Shown here piece by piece: positions 43,937 through 53,557 of a stretch of 58,360 bases of DNA (position 1 is the stretch's first letter; each line of letters opens with the position of its first letter). Source of the stretch: an uncultured Bacteroides sp. (GTDB taxonomy: Bacteria > Bacteroidota > Bacteroidia > Bacteroidales > Bacteroidaceae). A program made the translations under genes and the position numbers. The stretch covers positions 1-58,360 of the forward strand of contig CALYZE010000006.1 in NCBI GenBank assembly GCA_945607605.1. The letters run 5' to 3'. The notes below the pieces were generated by a model. That model did no database searches. It was not told the origin of the DNA and worked only from the letters and a program-made list of their open reading frames with translations.

Positions 43937-45871
43937 CTATTCTTTCCAATCATCCGTTCTGAATGGTACAGCAGGCAAGCCTTCTTTATTAAATAAATTG
44001 ACATCCGGATTATTCGACCAAGAATAACGTACTGCTACCGGATGACTCACCCGAGTGGAATAAACAACCACCTTGTCACCATCCAAATAGGCTTGAGCCC
44101 ACTCAAACTTTCGATCTGCGCCTGCTACAGCAAATCCCTCTATATAACCGTACTTATTCTGAACAGACAATCCTCCACCGACACAATCATATTCAATACT
44201 AATCTTATTACCTATACTATTCATCGACTTAAACACAGGTCCCGAAGATACCATCTGATTCTTTCCATACGTCTTCTGAAGGGCAATCAAAGCTAAACGC
44301 AATCCAACGTCCTGCTTGTTCCGAGGATGAATATCAGCTCCCTCACCAATATCCGTAATGACAGCCTGCCCCGTCTGAGGAAGTGACAAGGCTGTAGACT
44401 GCGCCTCGCGCAACTCTGCCCACTCACTTTTCTGCGGTTCTTCATCTTTCGCCATATAATTAGCCAATTGAACCCAATAAAAAGGGAATTCAATGCCCCA
44501 CTTTGCACGCCAAGCGCTGATCATAGTCGGGAAAAGCGTACGGTACTCATTTGCCCATCCCACATTACTTTCTCCCTGATACCAAATTGCACCTTTAATG
44601 GCCAGGCGGGACAGTGGGTTGATCATGGCATTATAAAGTAGCCCGTAATACATATTGGGTGAAATCGTGATGTAGTCAAAAGCCTTATTACTCGTGGAAA
44701 CCCGGTATAACCACTCTCCTGCCAGTGGATAATTTTTCTTAAAAGTTTTCAAAGAGAGTTCACCAGCATTTCCATAGATGCCTCCTCCTCCCGAATGATC
44801 GGTCACCTTTACCACAATCACATTATCTCCCTCCTTTAAGACTCCCGTAGGAATCTCATACAAGCGACTTGTTGCATATCCTTGTGCCTCTCCGACTTTA
44901 ATTCCATTGATCCATGTAATGTCTTCATCATCCACAGGTCCTAAATGTAAGGTAGCCTCCCTGGATACATCCTCTTCAGTCAAAGTGACAGTAGTTCTGA
45001 ACCATACAATGCCATCCATATCTCCCAGCACTTTCTCCCAAATTTGTGGAATCGGCATCTTCTGCCAAGGAGAAAGATCAGTCGACGGCTCATACCACTG
45101 TTCATGAGTACCGAGATCATTCTTCATCGCTGTTTCATATTGCTGCTTATTCACTTCATTATCCTTCACAAACCGTTCGAAATCGGCTATATAAACTTCT
45201 TTATATTTCTCATTGAATGATTTAGGAAGCTTCTGATATGTATCCACAGGAATCCATGATTCGATTTCCGTACCTCCCCAAGACGAATTAATAATTCCGA
45301 TGGGAATATTCAACGCTTGGTTGAGTTTTCTCGCAAAGAAATAAGCTACCGCTGAATAATCGGCTACACTCTGGGGAGAACAAACTGTCCAAGTACCTTC
45401 GAGATCATTCTGTTCTTTCGTATTCATCCCCTTAGTGACATTGAACGCTCGTATAAGCGGATAGCTTGCATCCTGAATTTCCTCCTGATAATTCAACACC
45501 GATCCCCATCCATGAACAGGCATTTCCATATTCGATTGTCCCGAACAGAGCCACACATCGCCCACATAAACATCTTGCAGAGAAAGTCGATTGTGCTTCC
45601 CTTCTATTTCTATAGTATAAGGCCCTCCCAAACGAACACTCTCCAAAGATACCGTCCAGCGGCCATACTTATCCGCTTTTGTCTTGGCGACTTGATTATC
45701 CAACTGAACTTTTACAGTTTCATTCTTGTCAGCCCATCCCCAAATTTTGATAGGATTGTCTCTTTGCAGCACCATATGATCCGAAAAAAAGTGGGGAAGT
45801 CTGACTTCTGCATGAAGAGTAACCAGCATCCAGCTGAAACAAGTCAAGAGCACATATTTCATATTCTTCAT
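43937..45871 (-). CDS. SGNH-type sialate O-acetylesterase family protein, exported
   Basis: These esterases remove O-acetyl groups from sugars; 'sialate' is only the family name. The 644-residue protein has a signal peptide (residues 1-21, ending LHA-E). The catalytic Ser113 is in GQSNMEMP, followed by SSWGGTEIESW and the GAIWYQGESN region. A jelly-roll insert lies in the middle (about residues 285-385, DEDITWINGIKVG). The DIHPRNKQDVG segment supplies the likely Asp-His pair. It is the last gene of the polysaccharide locus, 34 bases after the glycan-binding lipoprotein, and points to an acetylated glycan. Confidence 0.92.
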   Translation of the reverse strand: MKNMKYVLLTCFSWMLVTLHAEVRLPHFFSDHMVLQRDNPIKIWGWADKNETVKVQLDNQVAKTKADKYGRWTVSLESVRLGGPYTIEIEGKHNRLSLQDVYVGDVWLCSGQSNMEMPVHGWGSVLNYQEEIQDASYPLIRAFNVTKGMNTKEQNDLEGTWTVCSPQSVADYSAVAYFFARKLNQALNIPIGIINSSWGGTEIESWIPVDTYQKLPKSFNEKYKEVYIADFERFVKDNEVNKQQYETAMKNDLGTHEQWYEPSTDLSPWQKMPIPQIWEKVLGDMDGIVWFRTTVTLTEEDVSREATLHLGPVDDEDITWINGIKVGEAQGYATSRLYEIPTGVLKEGDNVIVVKVTDHSGGGGIYGNAGELSLKTFKKNYPLAGEWLYRVSTSNKAFDYITISPNMYYGLLYNAMINPLSRLAIKGAIWYQGESNVGWANEYRTLFPTMISAWRAKWGIEFPFYWVQLANYMAKDEEPQKSEWAELREAQSTALSLPQTGQAVITDIGEGADIHPRNKQDVGLRLALIALQKTYGKNQMVSSGPVFKSMNSIGNKISIEYDCVGGGLSVQNKYGYIEGFAVAGADRKFEWAQAYLDGDKVVVYSTRVSHPVAVRYSWSNNPDVNLFNKEGLPAVPFRTDDWKE

Positions 45872-45905
45872 AATACCAAACTAATACCTATTAAAAAAGT
45901 AATCA

Positions 45906-47270
45906 TTATTTCTCGGTAACGGTCAGTTTACATCCTGAAAGACCTGCGGGAACTTCAATCTCAAAGACATACGTCTTACCTTCAGTCAGGGTCTTATCAG
46001 CCATCAGTGCTAAATTACCATCATCCACTCCGTTCGCATTCTGTCCCTTTCCAATGAAGATCAAATCACTGACTACTGTGAGAGGTAGATTTCCTCCGCT
46101 AGCCGTTTCTGCTCCCTTGAAACTGCTTCCCCATGCCTTTTGATGTATAAATACGAAGTTAATGCTGTTTACACCAATCGTTTCACCAGCAACAAAGCTT
46201 GCCACATATTTACCGTTCCCCATTGGAGCCAAGCAAATACTCATATCCGGATTCCAACTTGGTGCATGTTTTAATGTGGGTTTCCCTGCGCCTTCTCCTA
46301 CAATCCAGATAGCACCCGAACCATCTTCCTGCAAGCTGGCAAATGTAGTACCCGACATTGCTTCTACCTTCAAATATCTACGGCCAAAATCGGCAATGAT
46401 ACGGTATTTACCATCAATCGGTTTAAAGGTAAGTTTATCTCCTTCTTGAGCAAAGAAATCCGGATCAATCCACCATTCGCTAAAGTCATCAATACCTTCT
46501 ACACGCACTTCCTCTCCTTGTTTCAGAGTCAAATCACGTTTATATCGCTCCTCGGAGTCACCTTCTGCCAATTTTTCCATTTCCACTCCATTCACTACAT
46601 ACGCTATGATAAATGGTGCAGCCGAATAGTCTTTCGTATTAAATAAAATGGTATACTCACCGGCTGTCAGATTAGAAAAAGTAATAAAATTCGTAGATCC
46701 GAACTCAATGGCTTCACTTTCCCAACCAAAAGTCAGTTCATTGCCTTGGTCCGTAACTTTCGGAGTCTTAATATATCCTCCGATTTTTTGCGGAAGAACC
46801 GTTGTCAATTCATAATTGTGTCCGTTGGTATGCAGCATCTTATACTCCTTATCGGCGGTCACGAAGGTCAGATAAGGATAGACCGGACGAGTCACCGGTA
46901 AATCATAAGTCACCGTATTCATCGTGAAGTTAATATTCTGCAAAACAAACTCAAGCGTTGCTTTTCCATCAGCCATATCTTTATAAAACGGAACATAAAT
47001 TTTGTCCGAATACGAACCGTTGGCTTTCGTTCTGATAACCACCTCCGAAACCTTCTCCGAACCGTAGTAAATCCGAGCTTTCAGTGTAGAGAGTGGAACG
47101 TCATCCGAAACTGCTATAGTGAAAGGCAAGCTATCGCCATACATGGCACTGTTAAACTCCGAATGAATATCCATCACCGGATTCCCTGCCTTCTTCTCGT
47201 CATCATCGGAACAAGAGGCCAATAAGATAACCGAGAATAAAAAAAGAATTTTATAGGTAAGTAATTTCAT
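45906..47270 (-). CDS. surface glycan-binding lipoprotein (SusE/F-position)
   Basis: This 454-residue lipoprotein (VILLASCSDDDEKK, lipid Cys20) has all-beta composition. It stands where a surface glycan-binding protein is expected, between GH30 and the esterase of a SusC/D locus. The acidic SDDDEKK run just after the lipid Cys resembles the lipoprotein surface-export signal described in Bacteroidota. It probably has three or four Ig-like domains, the last two with the glycan-binding flavour of Bacteroides DUF5121/DUF5125-type proteins, but I cannot assign the domain family with certainty. Binding residues are not identified. Confidence 0.82.
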   Translation of the reverse strand: MKLLTYKILFLFSVILLASCSDDDEKKAGNPVMDIHSEFNSAMYGDSLPFTIAVSDDVPLSTLKARIYYGSEKVSEVVIRTKANGSYSDKIYVPFYKDMADGKATLEFVLQNINFTMNTVTYDLPVTRPVYPYLTFVTADKEYKMLHTNGHNYELTTVLPQKIGGYIKTPKVTDQGNELTFGWESEAIEFGSTNFITFSNLTAGEYTILFNTKDYSAAPFIIAYVVNGVEMEKLAEGDSEERYKRDLTLKQGEEVRVEGIDDFSEWWIDPDFFAQEGDKLTFKPIDGKYRIIADFGRRYLKVEAMSGTTFASLQEDGSGAIWIVGEGAGKPTLKHAPSWNPDMSICLAPMGNGKYVASFVAGETIGVNSINFVFIHQKAWGSSFKGAETASGGNLPLTVVSDLIFIGKGQNANGVDDGNLALMADKTLTEGKTYVFEIEVPAGLSGCKLTVTEK

Positions 47271-47281
47271 ATTTAGATTTT

Positions 47282-48790
47282 TTATTTGTTAGTAAACCAT
47301 CGGTAAGAAACAACTGCCTTGGCCGGCACTTCATGTGTAAAACTCTGATTTCCGTCATATAGGTTTATTTTTTTAGAGACAGAAGATTTATTGAGTATCA
47401 CAAAAGCATAACTATGATCTGCATTCTTAAAGGCTGAACAAACCAATTCTTTGTCAGAATAGCCGGAAGTGCCTATACGAACGGCATCGGGTTTCACGAC
47501 CGCCGACAAATGTCCGATAATATAGTAGTGAGAATTACCAGTAATCGCCTTGTAGTTAGACTTATCAATATCCACCGCTCCGAAACAGGAGTTACATCCT
47601 CCGGGACGGAAAGGACCTTTTTCCGAATCCAGCATTAAGTTCCATACAATAACGGCTTTACACCAATTATTGACTGTTCCCAATGCCACTTCCTCCATAT
47701 CCTCTATCAAATGCTTCTCAAAGTTACGCCCATCGTTCCATTCACCAATCGATGTTTCGGTAAAAATCAGTTCCTTTGCAGGATTGGCATCATGAATGAT
47801 CCGTAGTTCTCCCTTGTCACCTCCATAATTATGATAAGCCGCACCGGACACATACTGAGAAGTTTCAGCATCTGCATAGATATGTAACGGATACTGTCCT
47901 TGATCTTTCGTGTCTTCCTTCTGGCGATCATAGTCATAATTGTGATCATACAAGTAAATCTTGGTATCGAGACCCGCCTCTCTCAACTTGGGACCCAGTG
48001 CCTCTTTAATGAAAGCATTCTGCTCCTGCCATCCCATAAACATGGAGGCTGAATTTCCCCGGTTCAATGGTTCGTTTTGGGGAGTTACTGAATAAATTCG
48101 GACTCCTTGTTCCTCCATTGCTTGTATCCATTTCACGAAATAAATGGCATAATCTTGATAATAGGCCGGATTCAGCTGACCACTTGTCCAGGAAACAAAA
48201 GGTTTGAGTTCCTTCAAATTATTGACTTTCATCCACAACGGAGGAGTCCAAGGCGTACCCATTATTTTCACTTCGGGGTTGATAGCCAGAATTTCTTTCA
48301 ATATAGGGATCACATATGCCAACTCTTCTTCCTGCAATCCAAAGTTTTCAATGCCCTCTTTATCGCAACACGTATATTCACTTAAAGAAAAGTCAGAACA
48401 GCCGATTGAGATCCTGACATAACTCTGCCCCATACCTTCTGATTCAGAGAACGTCTTCTTCAAGAAAGAAGCTCTGTCTTCCGCAGCCATTTTCAGCAAA
48501 TTGTAGGCAGTAGATCCGGTAATGGCGGCTCCAAAGCCATCCATCACTTGATACTTCTCATCAGAAACAAGCTTTATAGTATACGGAGACAGACTGTCAG
48601 CCTCCTCACTAAAAAGAATCTCTCGCTTGACGAATTCCGACGAGCGGGTGGCAGTAGTGACATAAGCCGTCACTACCTCCCTATTCACTGTTTCCTGATC
48701 GAGATCTGAGGTATTGCTTTTACCGCTGCTGCATGCCGCAAGAACGAAAGAAGACAACACAACCCATCTTATATTTCTTAGTTTATTCAT
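47282..48790 (-). CDS. GH30 family glycoside hydrolase lipoprotein, probable endo-beta-1,6-glucanase type
   Basis: This 502-residue lipoprotein (SSFVLAACSSG, lipid Cys20) has the GH30 TIM-barrel and side beta-domain. The acid/base is Glu240 in SVTPQNEP and the nucleophile Glu345 in IFTETSIGEW. Conserved DGFGAAITGSTAYNL, RISIGCSDF and GTPWTPPLWMK segments are present. Length and motifs fit GH30 subfamily 3, whose characterised members cut beta-1,6-glucan, but subfamily and substrate need tree placement. It sits directly downstream of SusD (25-base gap) and upstream of the binding lipoprotein, the same order as in the described Bacteroides beta-1,6-glucan locus. Confidence 0.92.
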   Translation of the reverse strand: MNKLRNIRWVVLSSFVLAACSSGKSNTSDLDQETVNREVVTAYVTTATRSSEFVKREILFSEEADSLSPYTIKLVSDEKYQVMDGFGAAITGSTAYNLLKMAAEDRASFLKKTFSESEGMGQSYVRISIGCSDFSLSEYTCCDKEGIENFGLQEEELAYVIPILKEILAINPEVKIMGTPWTPPLWMKVNNLKELKPFVSWTSGQLNPAYYQDYAIYFVKWIQAMEEQGVRIYSVTPQNEPLNRGNSASMFMGWQEQNAFIKEALGPKLREAGLDTKIYLYDHNYDYDRQKEDTKDQGQYPLHIYADAETSQYVSGAAYHNYGGDKGELRIIHDANPAKELIFTETSIGEWNDGRNFEKHLIEDMEEVALGTVNNWCKAVIVWNLMLDSEKGPFRPGGCNSCFGAVDIDKSNYKAITGNSHYYIIGHLSAVVKPDAVRIGTSGYSDKELVCSAFKNADHSYAFVILNKSSVSKKINLYDGNQSFTHEVPAKAVVSYRWFTNK

Positions 48791-48815
48791 GCTTATTAAG
48801 AATCTTTTTTATAGC

Positions 48816-50357
48816 TTAATATCCTTCATTCTGTACCAGATTCAAATTTTTCTGAAGTACGCCCAGAGGTATGGGTAACCGATACGAATTTTCCGTAAAA
48901 TCGGCAACACGTGTTCTCCTGCCGGAGTCTTTTCCATAAACAGCGTTCATGGTACTTTCCACCTTATCCAATCTCACCAAATCAAACCAACGTTGTCCTT
49001 CAAAAGCGAGTTCCAGACGTCGTTCTTTCAACAATGCGTTCAGCATCTCCTCTTTGCTTCCTTTCACGTTGCTCGGAAGCTTAGCCAAGTTTCGTTTGCT
49101 ACGGATTTCATCGATGATAGCGGCAGCAGCATTCAAATCAGGCGAAGAACGCATAATCAGGCCTTCTGCCTTAAGTAGAAGAATATCGGCATAACGCATC
49201 CAGATAATACTGCTCTGCGAAGAACGGCACTTGTACATAAACGGATAATGATCATTGGGATAGTACAAAGACCAACCACACTCATAGTACACAATGGCTT
49301 CATTGAAACGCACTTCATCCCCTTCTGTTTCATACAGTTTGATCAAGTCACGCGAGGGGGTTGCCCATTTATTCCAACTGAAGTTGTCATCCCAGTTCAA
49401 CAAGTTACGTCCGAACATCATATAACACCAATTATTATCACCTGCCACAAAATGAGCTTCAAGTAATGATTCACTGGTATTGCGAGCCTTTGCATCTAAA
49501 TATTCGCCCTTTGCATCCTTCTTCATTCCAAACAACAGACTAAAATCACTCACCAAAGTAGGACCGTCTGCTGTCACCTCATCAGCATATTTGATAACCT
49601 TATCATAATCTCTCAACGGTTTTTCCGCATAAACTTTCGAAAGTAACGCACGAGCTACCGTTTTAGTCATGATTCTCTTATCACTCGGATTGTAGTTTGG
49701 CGCATACTGAACGGCAAATAACAAGTCCGACTCTATCTGCATGTACGTATCTATTTCCTCCGACTGTGAAGGGAAATAAAGCGGATACACTTCATCAAAA
49801 TTTTCATTGGTAATATCGGGAGCCAATTCAGTGACTACAGGGATACGCCCCCAAAGACGAACCATATCAAAGAAGATCAGTGAACGGAATATTCTTCCCT
49901 GCGCTTGATAACTTTTTATTTCAGCGTCAGTCAACGATTTATCAGCTACACTATCTGCATAAATCACCATCTTGTTGGCCAGTCCTATTTGTTTCAAATA
50001 ACGATTCCAATCCCTCTCCAACACACTGTTGGTTGCATCAAGCGAATTGTCCTCAAAAGGCAATACCTCGGCATTGAAAGCACCGGCATAGGCATTGTCG
50101 GAATGACTGTCTCCAATCAATATTTTATCGACATACCACTCTTGATCTCTAAGTGTCTTGTAGAGAAGCTGTAAATGTTCCTCTACCGCCTTTTTGTCCT
50201 TAAACACCACTTCTTTTCCTGCTTCAGAGACACCTTCTGTTACATCGGAATAGTCGGATATCGGATCAAAATCAAGGGAACAAGAAGCAATAGCGAAGGC
50301 CATTGCTCCACCCAGTATCATCTTTCCTATATTTTTTTGTATCATCTTATTCTTCAA
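48816..50357 (-). CDS. susD-like: SusD/RagB family glycan-binding lipoprotein
   Basis: SusD-type proteins cap the SusC channel and pass glycan into it. The 513-residue lipoprotein (AFAIASCSLDFDP, lipid Cys near 27) has the TPR-like helical scaffold and the conserved C-terminal FLERRLELAFEGQRWFDLVRL-type segment (here KERRLELAFEGQRWFDL around residue 455). YRLPIPLGVLQKNLNLVQNEGY closes the protein, as is typical. It follows susC with a nine-base gap. Confidence 0.97.
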   Translation of the reverse strand: MKNKMIQKNIGKMILGGAMAFAIASCSLDFDPISDYSDVTEGVSEAGKEVVFKDKKAVEEHLQLLYKTLRDQEWYVDKILIGDSHSDNAYAGAFNAEVLPFEDNSLDATNSVLERDWNRYLKQIGLANKMVIYADSVADKSLTDAEIKSYQAQGRIFRSLIFFDMVRLWGRIPVVTELAPDITNENFDEVYPLYFPSQSEEIDTYMQIESDLLFAVQYAPNYNPSDKRIMTKTVARALLSKVYAEKPLRDYDKVIKYADEVTADGPTLVSDFSLLFGMKKDAKGEYLDAKARNTSESLLEAHFVAGDNNWCYMMFGRNLLNWDDNFSWNKWATPSRDLIKLYETEGDEVRFNEAIVYYECGWSLYYPNDHYPFMYKCRSSQSSIIWMRYADILLLKAEGLIMRSSPDLNAAAAIIDEIRSKRNLAKLPSNVKGSKEEMLNALLKERRLELAFEGQRWFDLVRLDKVESTMNAVYGKDSGRRTRVADFTENSYRLPIPLGVLQKNLNLVQNEGY

Positions 50358-50366
50358 TTTAAAAGA

Positions 50367-53351
50367 TTAAAAATCAATATTAATGCCAAACACGAATGAC
50401 TTGCTATGAGGATAAGTTCCCCAGTCTATACCTTGTACGGCTCCACTATTTCCCCATTGATTGACCTCGGGATCCATTCCTGAATAGCTAGTCCATGTCA
50501 ACAGATTATTCGCAGTGAAATAAGGTTGCAAACGAGTAATTCCTGCTTTAGACAAAAACTTACTTTTGAAATTATAAGAAAGCGTAATGGTTTTGACACG
50601 CAAATAGCTTCCATCTTCCATGAAATAAGTGGAATTCTTCATGTTGAAACCAGCTTTCGGAATCTGCGTGATTTGCCCAGGTATTTTCCATCTATCCAAT
50701 ACAACAGTCGTTTGATTCTTGTCGTCAAACATTCCTTCGGATTCCATACGGGATGCGTTGTACACATCGTTTCCATAAGAACCTTGCAAGAAGACACTTA
50801 AGTTAAAGTTTTTCCAAGACAGAGTATTGGTCATACCAAACGTGAAATCAGGATTGGGATCACCTATAAATGTCTGATCACCCGGATTTCCACCCACTCC
50901 ATTCTTATCCAAATCTCTGTAAATCAAATTGCCGGTTTCAGGATCTACCCCATCGCTGATATAGCCATAGAAACTTCCCAACGGACGTCCGGGCTGGTTG
51001 CGAACCACCTTGGCATTCACATGATCACTGGTCAGTCCATCTTCATACATCGGAGTGTACATCAACTTCGTCAACTCATTCTTGTTGAATGAAATATTGA
51101 AATCAGTGTCCCATGAAAAAATCTTTCCTTGAATATTCTTGGTACTAATAGCCACCTCGAAGCCTCTATTCTCCATTTCTCCTTCATTGCGCTGAATGGA
51201 AGAGATAGAACTCGCTCCTGAAGAAGGCATCGTTACATTCATCAACATATCTTTAGTACGCTTGAAGTAGTAATCGAGCGTCACATTCAATCTGTTGTTG
51301 AAGGCCGTAAAATCAATACCCACATTGGTCTGCGTAGTCGTTTCCCATTTCAAATCCTTAGCTCTTAGATTGGCCGAAGAAATGGTAGGAAGTACATTTT
51401 CCTGCCCCTCTTCAAACCAAGCCAATCGTTGGATCGTATATCTCTGCAAATAAGCATAATCATGAATACCCGATTGATTTCCCGTCTTACCCCAGCCAAC
51501 ACGAATCTTCAAATCATCTATCCAAGAGAATGGCTCCATGAATTTTTCCGATGAAATTCTCCATCCGCCCGACATGGAAGGGAATGTTCCCCAACGGCTG
51601 TCGGGATGCAATCTTGACGAACCGTCACGACGCACATTGACCGTAAGCAGATACCGACTGTCATAATTATAAGCTATACGTCCGAAATAAGACATAATTC
51701 CCCATTCCGAGCCCGCTGAACCTGTATTGTTCCAATCAATCTTATTGGCAGCGTTGAGCGTTTCAATGGCATCCGAACGATAGTGAGTTCCGTTTATCCA
51801 ACTGTTCAAGAATTCTGATTTGGTGTAGGAAGTACCCAACATTGCCTCCATGCTATGTTTTTTGATCTGCTTATTGAAGGTTGCCACGTTGTCGATGGTA
51901 ATGATCGTATTTCTATTACGTCCATCCATACCTATACCAAAATGCTGACGTCCCCAACCTGTTTTCACCGGATCCAGAAAATTGGTTGTTAATTCGTTTC
52001 TCCGGTCCAGACTGAAAGAAGATTTAAAATTCAACTCAGGCAGCAAAGTCACCAAAGCACTTCCCGAAAGAATCAATCGATCCTCTTTCTGCTTGTTATT
52101 TCTACTACGCTCCATATTTTCCAATGGATGAGTAATATTGGCTCCGTAGAAATTATCATTATATTGTTCCGGCTTACTGGGATTCCAGATAGGCGCATAA
52201 GTAGGTGTGTTGATTACGGCAAGAACAACGCCGCCGCGATTGGAGCCTTGGCCCGTAATCAAATCATTTTTAACGGTACTTGAGTAAGAAACATTGGCTG
52301 TCAATTTCAACCATTTCCGTACATCATTCTCAATGTTTCCTCTAAAGTTATAACGCTTGAAGAAAGCAGCATCTAAGGTCCCTTTTTGATCAAGATATCC
52401 TCCCGAAAGAAAATATCTTAAACGATCTGTGCCATCTGACACCGATGCTTGATAACTCTGAGTCTGTCCTGTCTGATAGGTTTCATCAAACCAATTGACT
52501 TGGTCGGTAAGTCCATCCGGAAGAGAAGAGTTTCCCAATTCCTTTTGCAACTCCAAGTATTGCTGAGTATTCAGCACATCGACATTATTAATGACTTTAT
52601 CCATGCCATACTGCACATTCAACGTAATTTTGGCATCGCCCTTCTTACCGGTTTTCGTTGTAATCAATACAACACCATTGGCGGCTCGCGAACCGTAAAT
52701 AGCTGCTGATGAAGCATCTTTCATCACCTGCATGCTTGCAATGTCATTAGGAGACAAAAAGTCAATCTTATCTACCGGCACTCCGTCTACTACATAGAGC
52801 GGGTTGTTACTTCCGTTGAATGAAGTGGTTCCTCTCACACGGATCGACAAATCCCCACCCGGCATTCCGCTCGGCTGAATGACAGATATACCCGCCACCT
52901 TACCTTGGATAGCCTGCCCGGCCGTAGTGATCGGTCTTTCTTCCAAATCCTTCGTTGACACAGTAGAAATGGCCGTCGTCACATCTTTTCTTTGGACTGT
53001 TCCATAACCAATCACCACCACCTCTTCCAGAAGTTGATCATCTTCTTGAAGAGCAATTCTCATCTGCCGAGTGGCTTTCAGTTCTTGTGATTGATAACCG
53101 ACATACGAAAAGACTAAAGTGGCATTCGCTTGGCTATTTAGTGTGAAATGACCGTCTATGTCTGTAATAGTCCCGTTCGATGTCCCTTTCTCCAGTACGC
53201 TCACTCCGATAAGTGGTTCATTCCGGGCATCCAATACTTGACCAGACGCAGTGATCTGTTGTGCAGACGCACTGACAGATAAAATGATTGCTAAAATAGT
53301 AAATAGAATCTTACGACTCCTTAAAAGGATTTTTCGCCTGTTCTTTTTCAT
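50367..53351 (-). CDS. susC-like: SusC/RagA family TonB-linked outer membrane transporter
   Basis: This 994-residue TonB-dependent channel imports oligosaccharides with SusD. It has a signal peptide (ending SASA-Q near residue 30), a carboxypeptidase-regulatory-like domain (about 33-105, GQVLDARNEPLIGVSV), a TonB-box/plug region (EEVVVIGYGTVQRKDVT near 110, then LYVVDGVPVDKIDFLSPNDIASMQVMKDASS) and a long beta-barrel. It is the first structural gene of the locus. The leader contains a 10-base inverted repeat overlapping the expected transcription start. Confidence 0.97.
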   Translation of the reverse strand: MKKNRRKILLRSRKILFTILAIILSVSASAQQITASGQVLDARNEPLIGVSVLEKGTSNGTITDIDGHFTLNSQANATLVFSYVGYQSQELKATRQMRIALQEDDQLLEEVVVIGYGTVQRKDVTTAISTVSTKDLEERPITTAGQAIQGKVAGISVIQPSGMPGGDLSIRVRGTTSFNGSNNPLYVVDGVPVDKIDFLSPNDIASMQVMKDASSAAIYGSRAANGVVLITTKTGKKGDAKITLNVQYGMDKVINNVDVLNTQQYLELQKELGNSSLPDGLTDQVNWFDETYQTGQTQSYQASVSDGTDRLRYFLSGGYLDQKGTLDAAFFKRYNFRGNIENDVRKWLKLTANVSYSSTVKNDLITGQGSNRGGVVLAVINTPTYAPIWNPSKPEQYNDNFYGANITHPLENMERSRNNKQKEDRLILSGSALVTLLPELNFKSSFSLDRRNELTTNFLDPVKTGWGRQHFGIGMDGRNRNTIITIDNVATFNKQIKKHSMEAMLGTSYTKSEFLNSWINGTHYRSDAIETLNAANKIDWNNTGSAGSEWGIMSYFGRIAYNYDSRYLLTVNVRRDGSSRLHPDSRWGTFPSMSGGWRISSEKFMEPFSWIDDLKIRVGWGKTGNQSGIHDYAYLQRYTIQRLAWFEEGQENVLPTISSANLRAKDLKWETTTQTNVGIDFTAFNNRLNVTLDYYFKRTKDMLMNVTMPSSGASSISSIQRNEGEMENRGFEVAISTKNIQGKIFSWDTDFNISFNKNELTKLMYTPMYEDGLTSDHVNAKVVRNQPGRPLGSFYGYISDGVDPETGNLIYRDLDKNGVGGNPGDQTFIGDPNPDFTFGMTNTLSWKNFNLSVFLQGSYGNDVYNASRMESEGMFDDKNQTTVVLDRWKIPGQITQIPKAGFNMKNSTYFMEDGSYLRVKTITLSYNFKSKFLSKAGITRLQPYFTANNLLTWTSYSGMDPEVNQWGNSGAVQGIDWGTYPHSKSFVFGINIDF

Positions 53352-53379
53352 GCGTATTAATCTTAAAGTTAATAATAAC

Positions 53380-53417
53380 GCGTTTTCGACACACTCATAC
53401 CCTAACTTCGAAAACGC
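53380..53417. promoter_or_regulatory. 10-base inverted repeat in the susC promoter/leader
   Basis: GCGTTTTCGA (53380-53389) and TCGAAAACGC (53408-53417) are perfect inverted copies with an 18-base spacer. One arm lies where transcription of susC should start, just after the -7 element. It could be the operator of the locus regulator, or a hairpin at the 5' end of the susC mRNA. Confidence 0.55.
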
Positions 53418-53422
53418 TAGGA

Positions 53423-53430
53423 CAAATGTA
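53423..53430 (-). promoter_or_regulatory. Bacteroides -7 promoter element for the susC operon
   Basis: On the minus strand this reads TACATTTG, matching TAnnTTTG. TTTG (CAAA on the plus strand at 53446-53449) lies 15 bases upstream, a little closer than the usual 19-20, which would fit a promoter that needs an activator. Confidence 0.55.
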
Positions 53431-53557
53431 AGTGAGAAAATTATTCAAAAAGAAAGCAGGGAAAAATAAGTGGATAGATCAAAACATTAAAACACTCATA
53501 ACAAACATCTTATATCACAAATACAACCCTCAAAAAGTGGTTAACTTACAACCTCGG

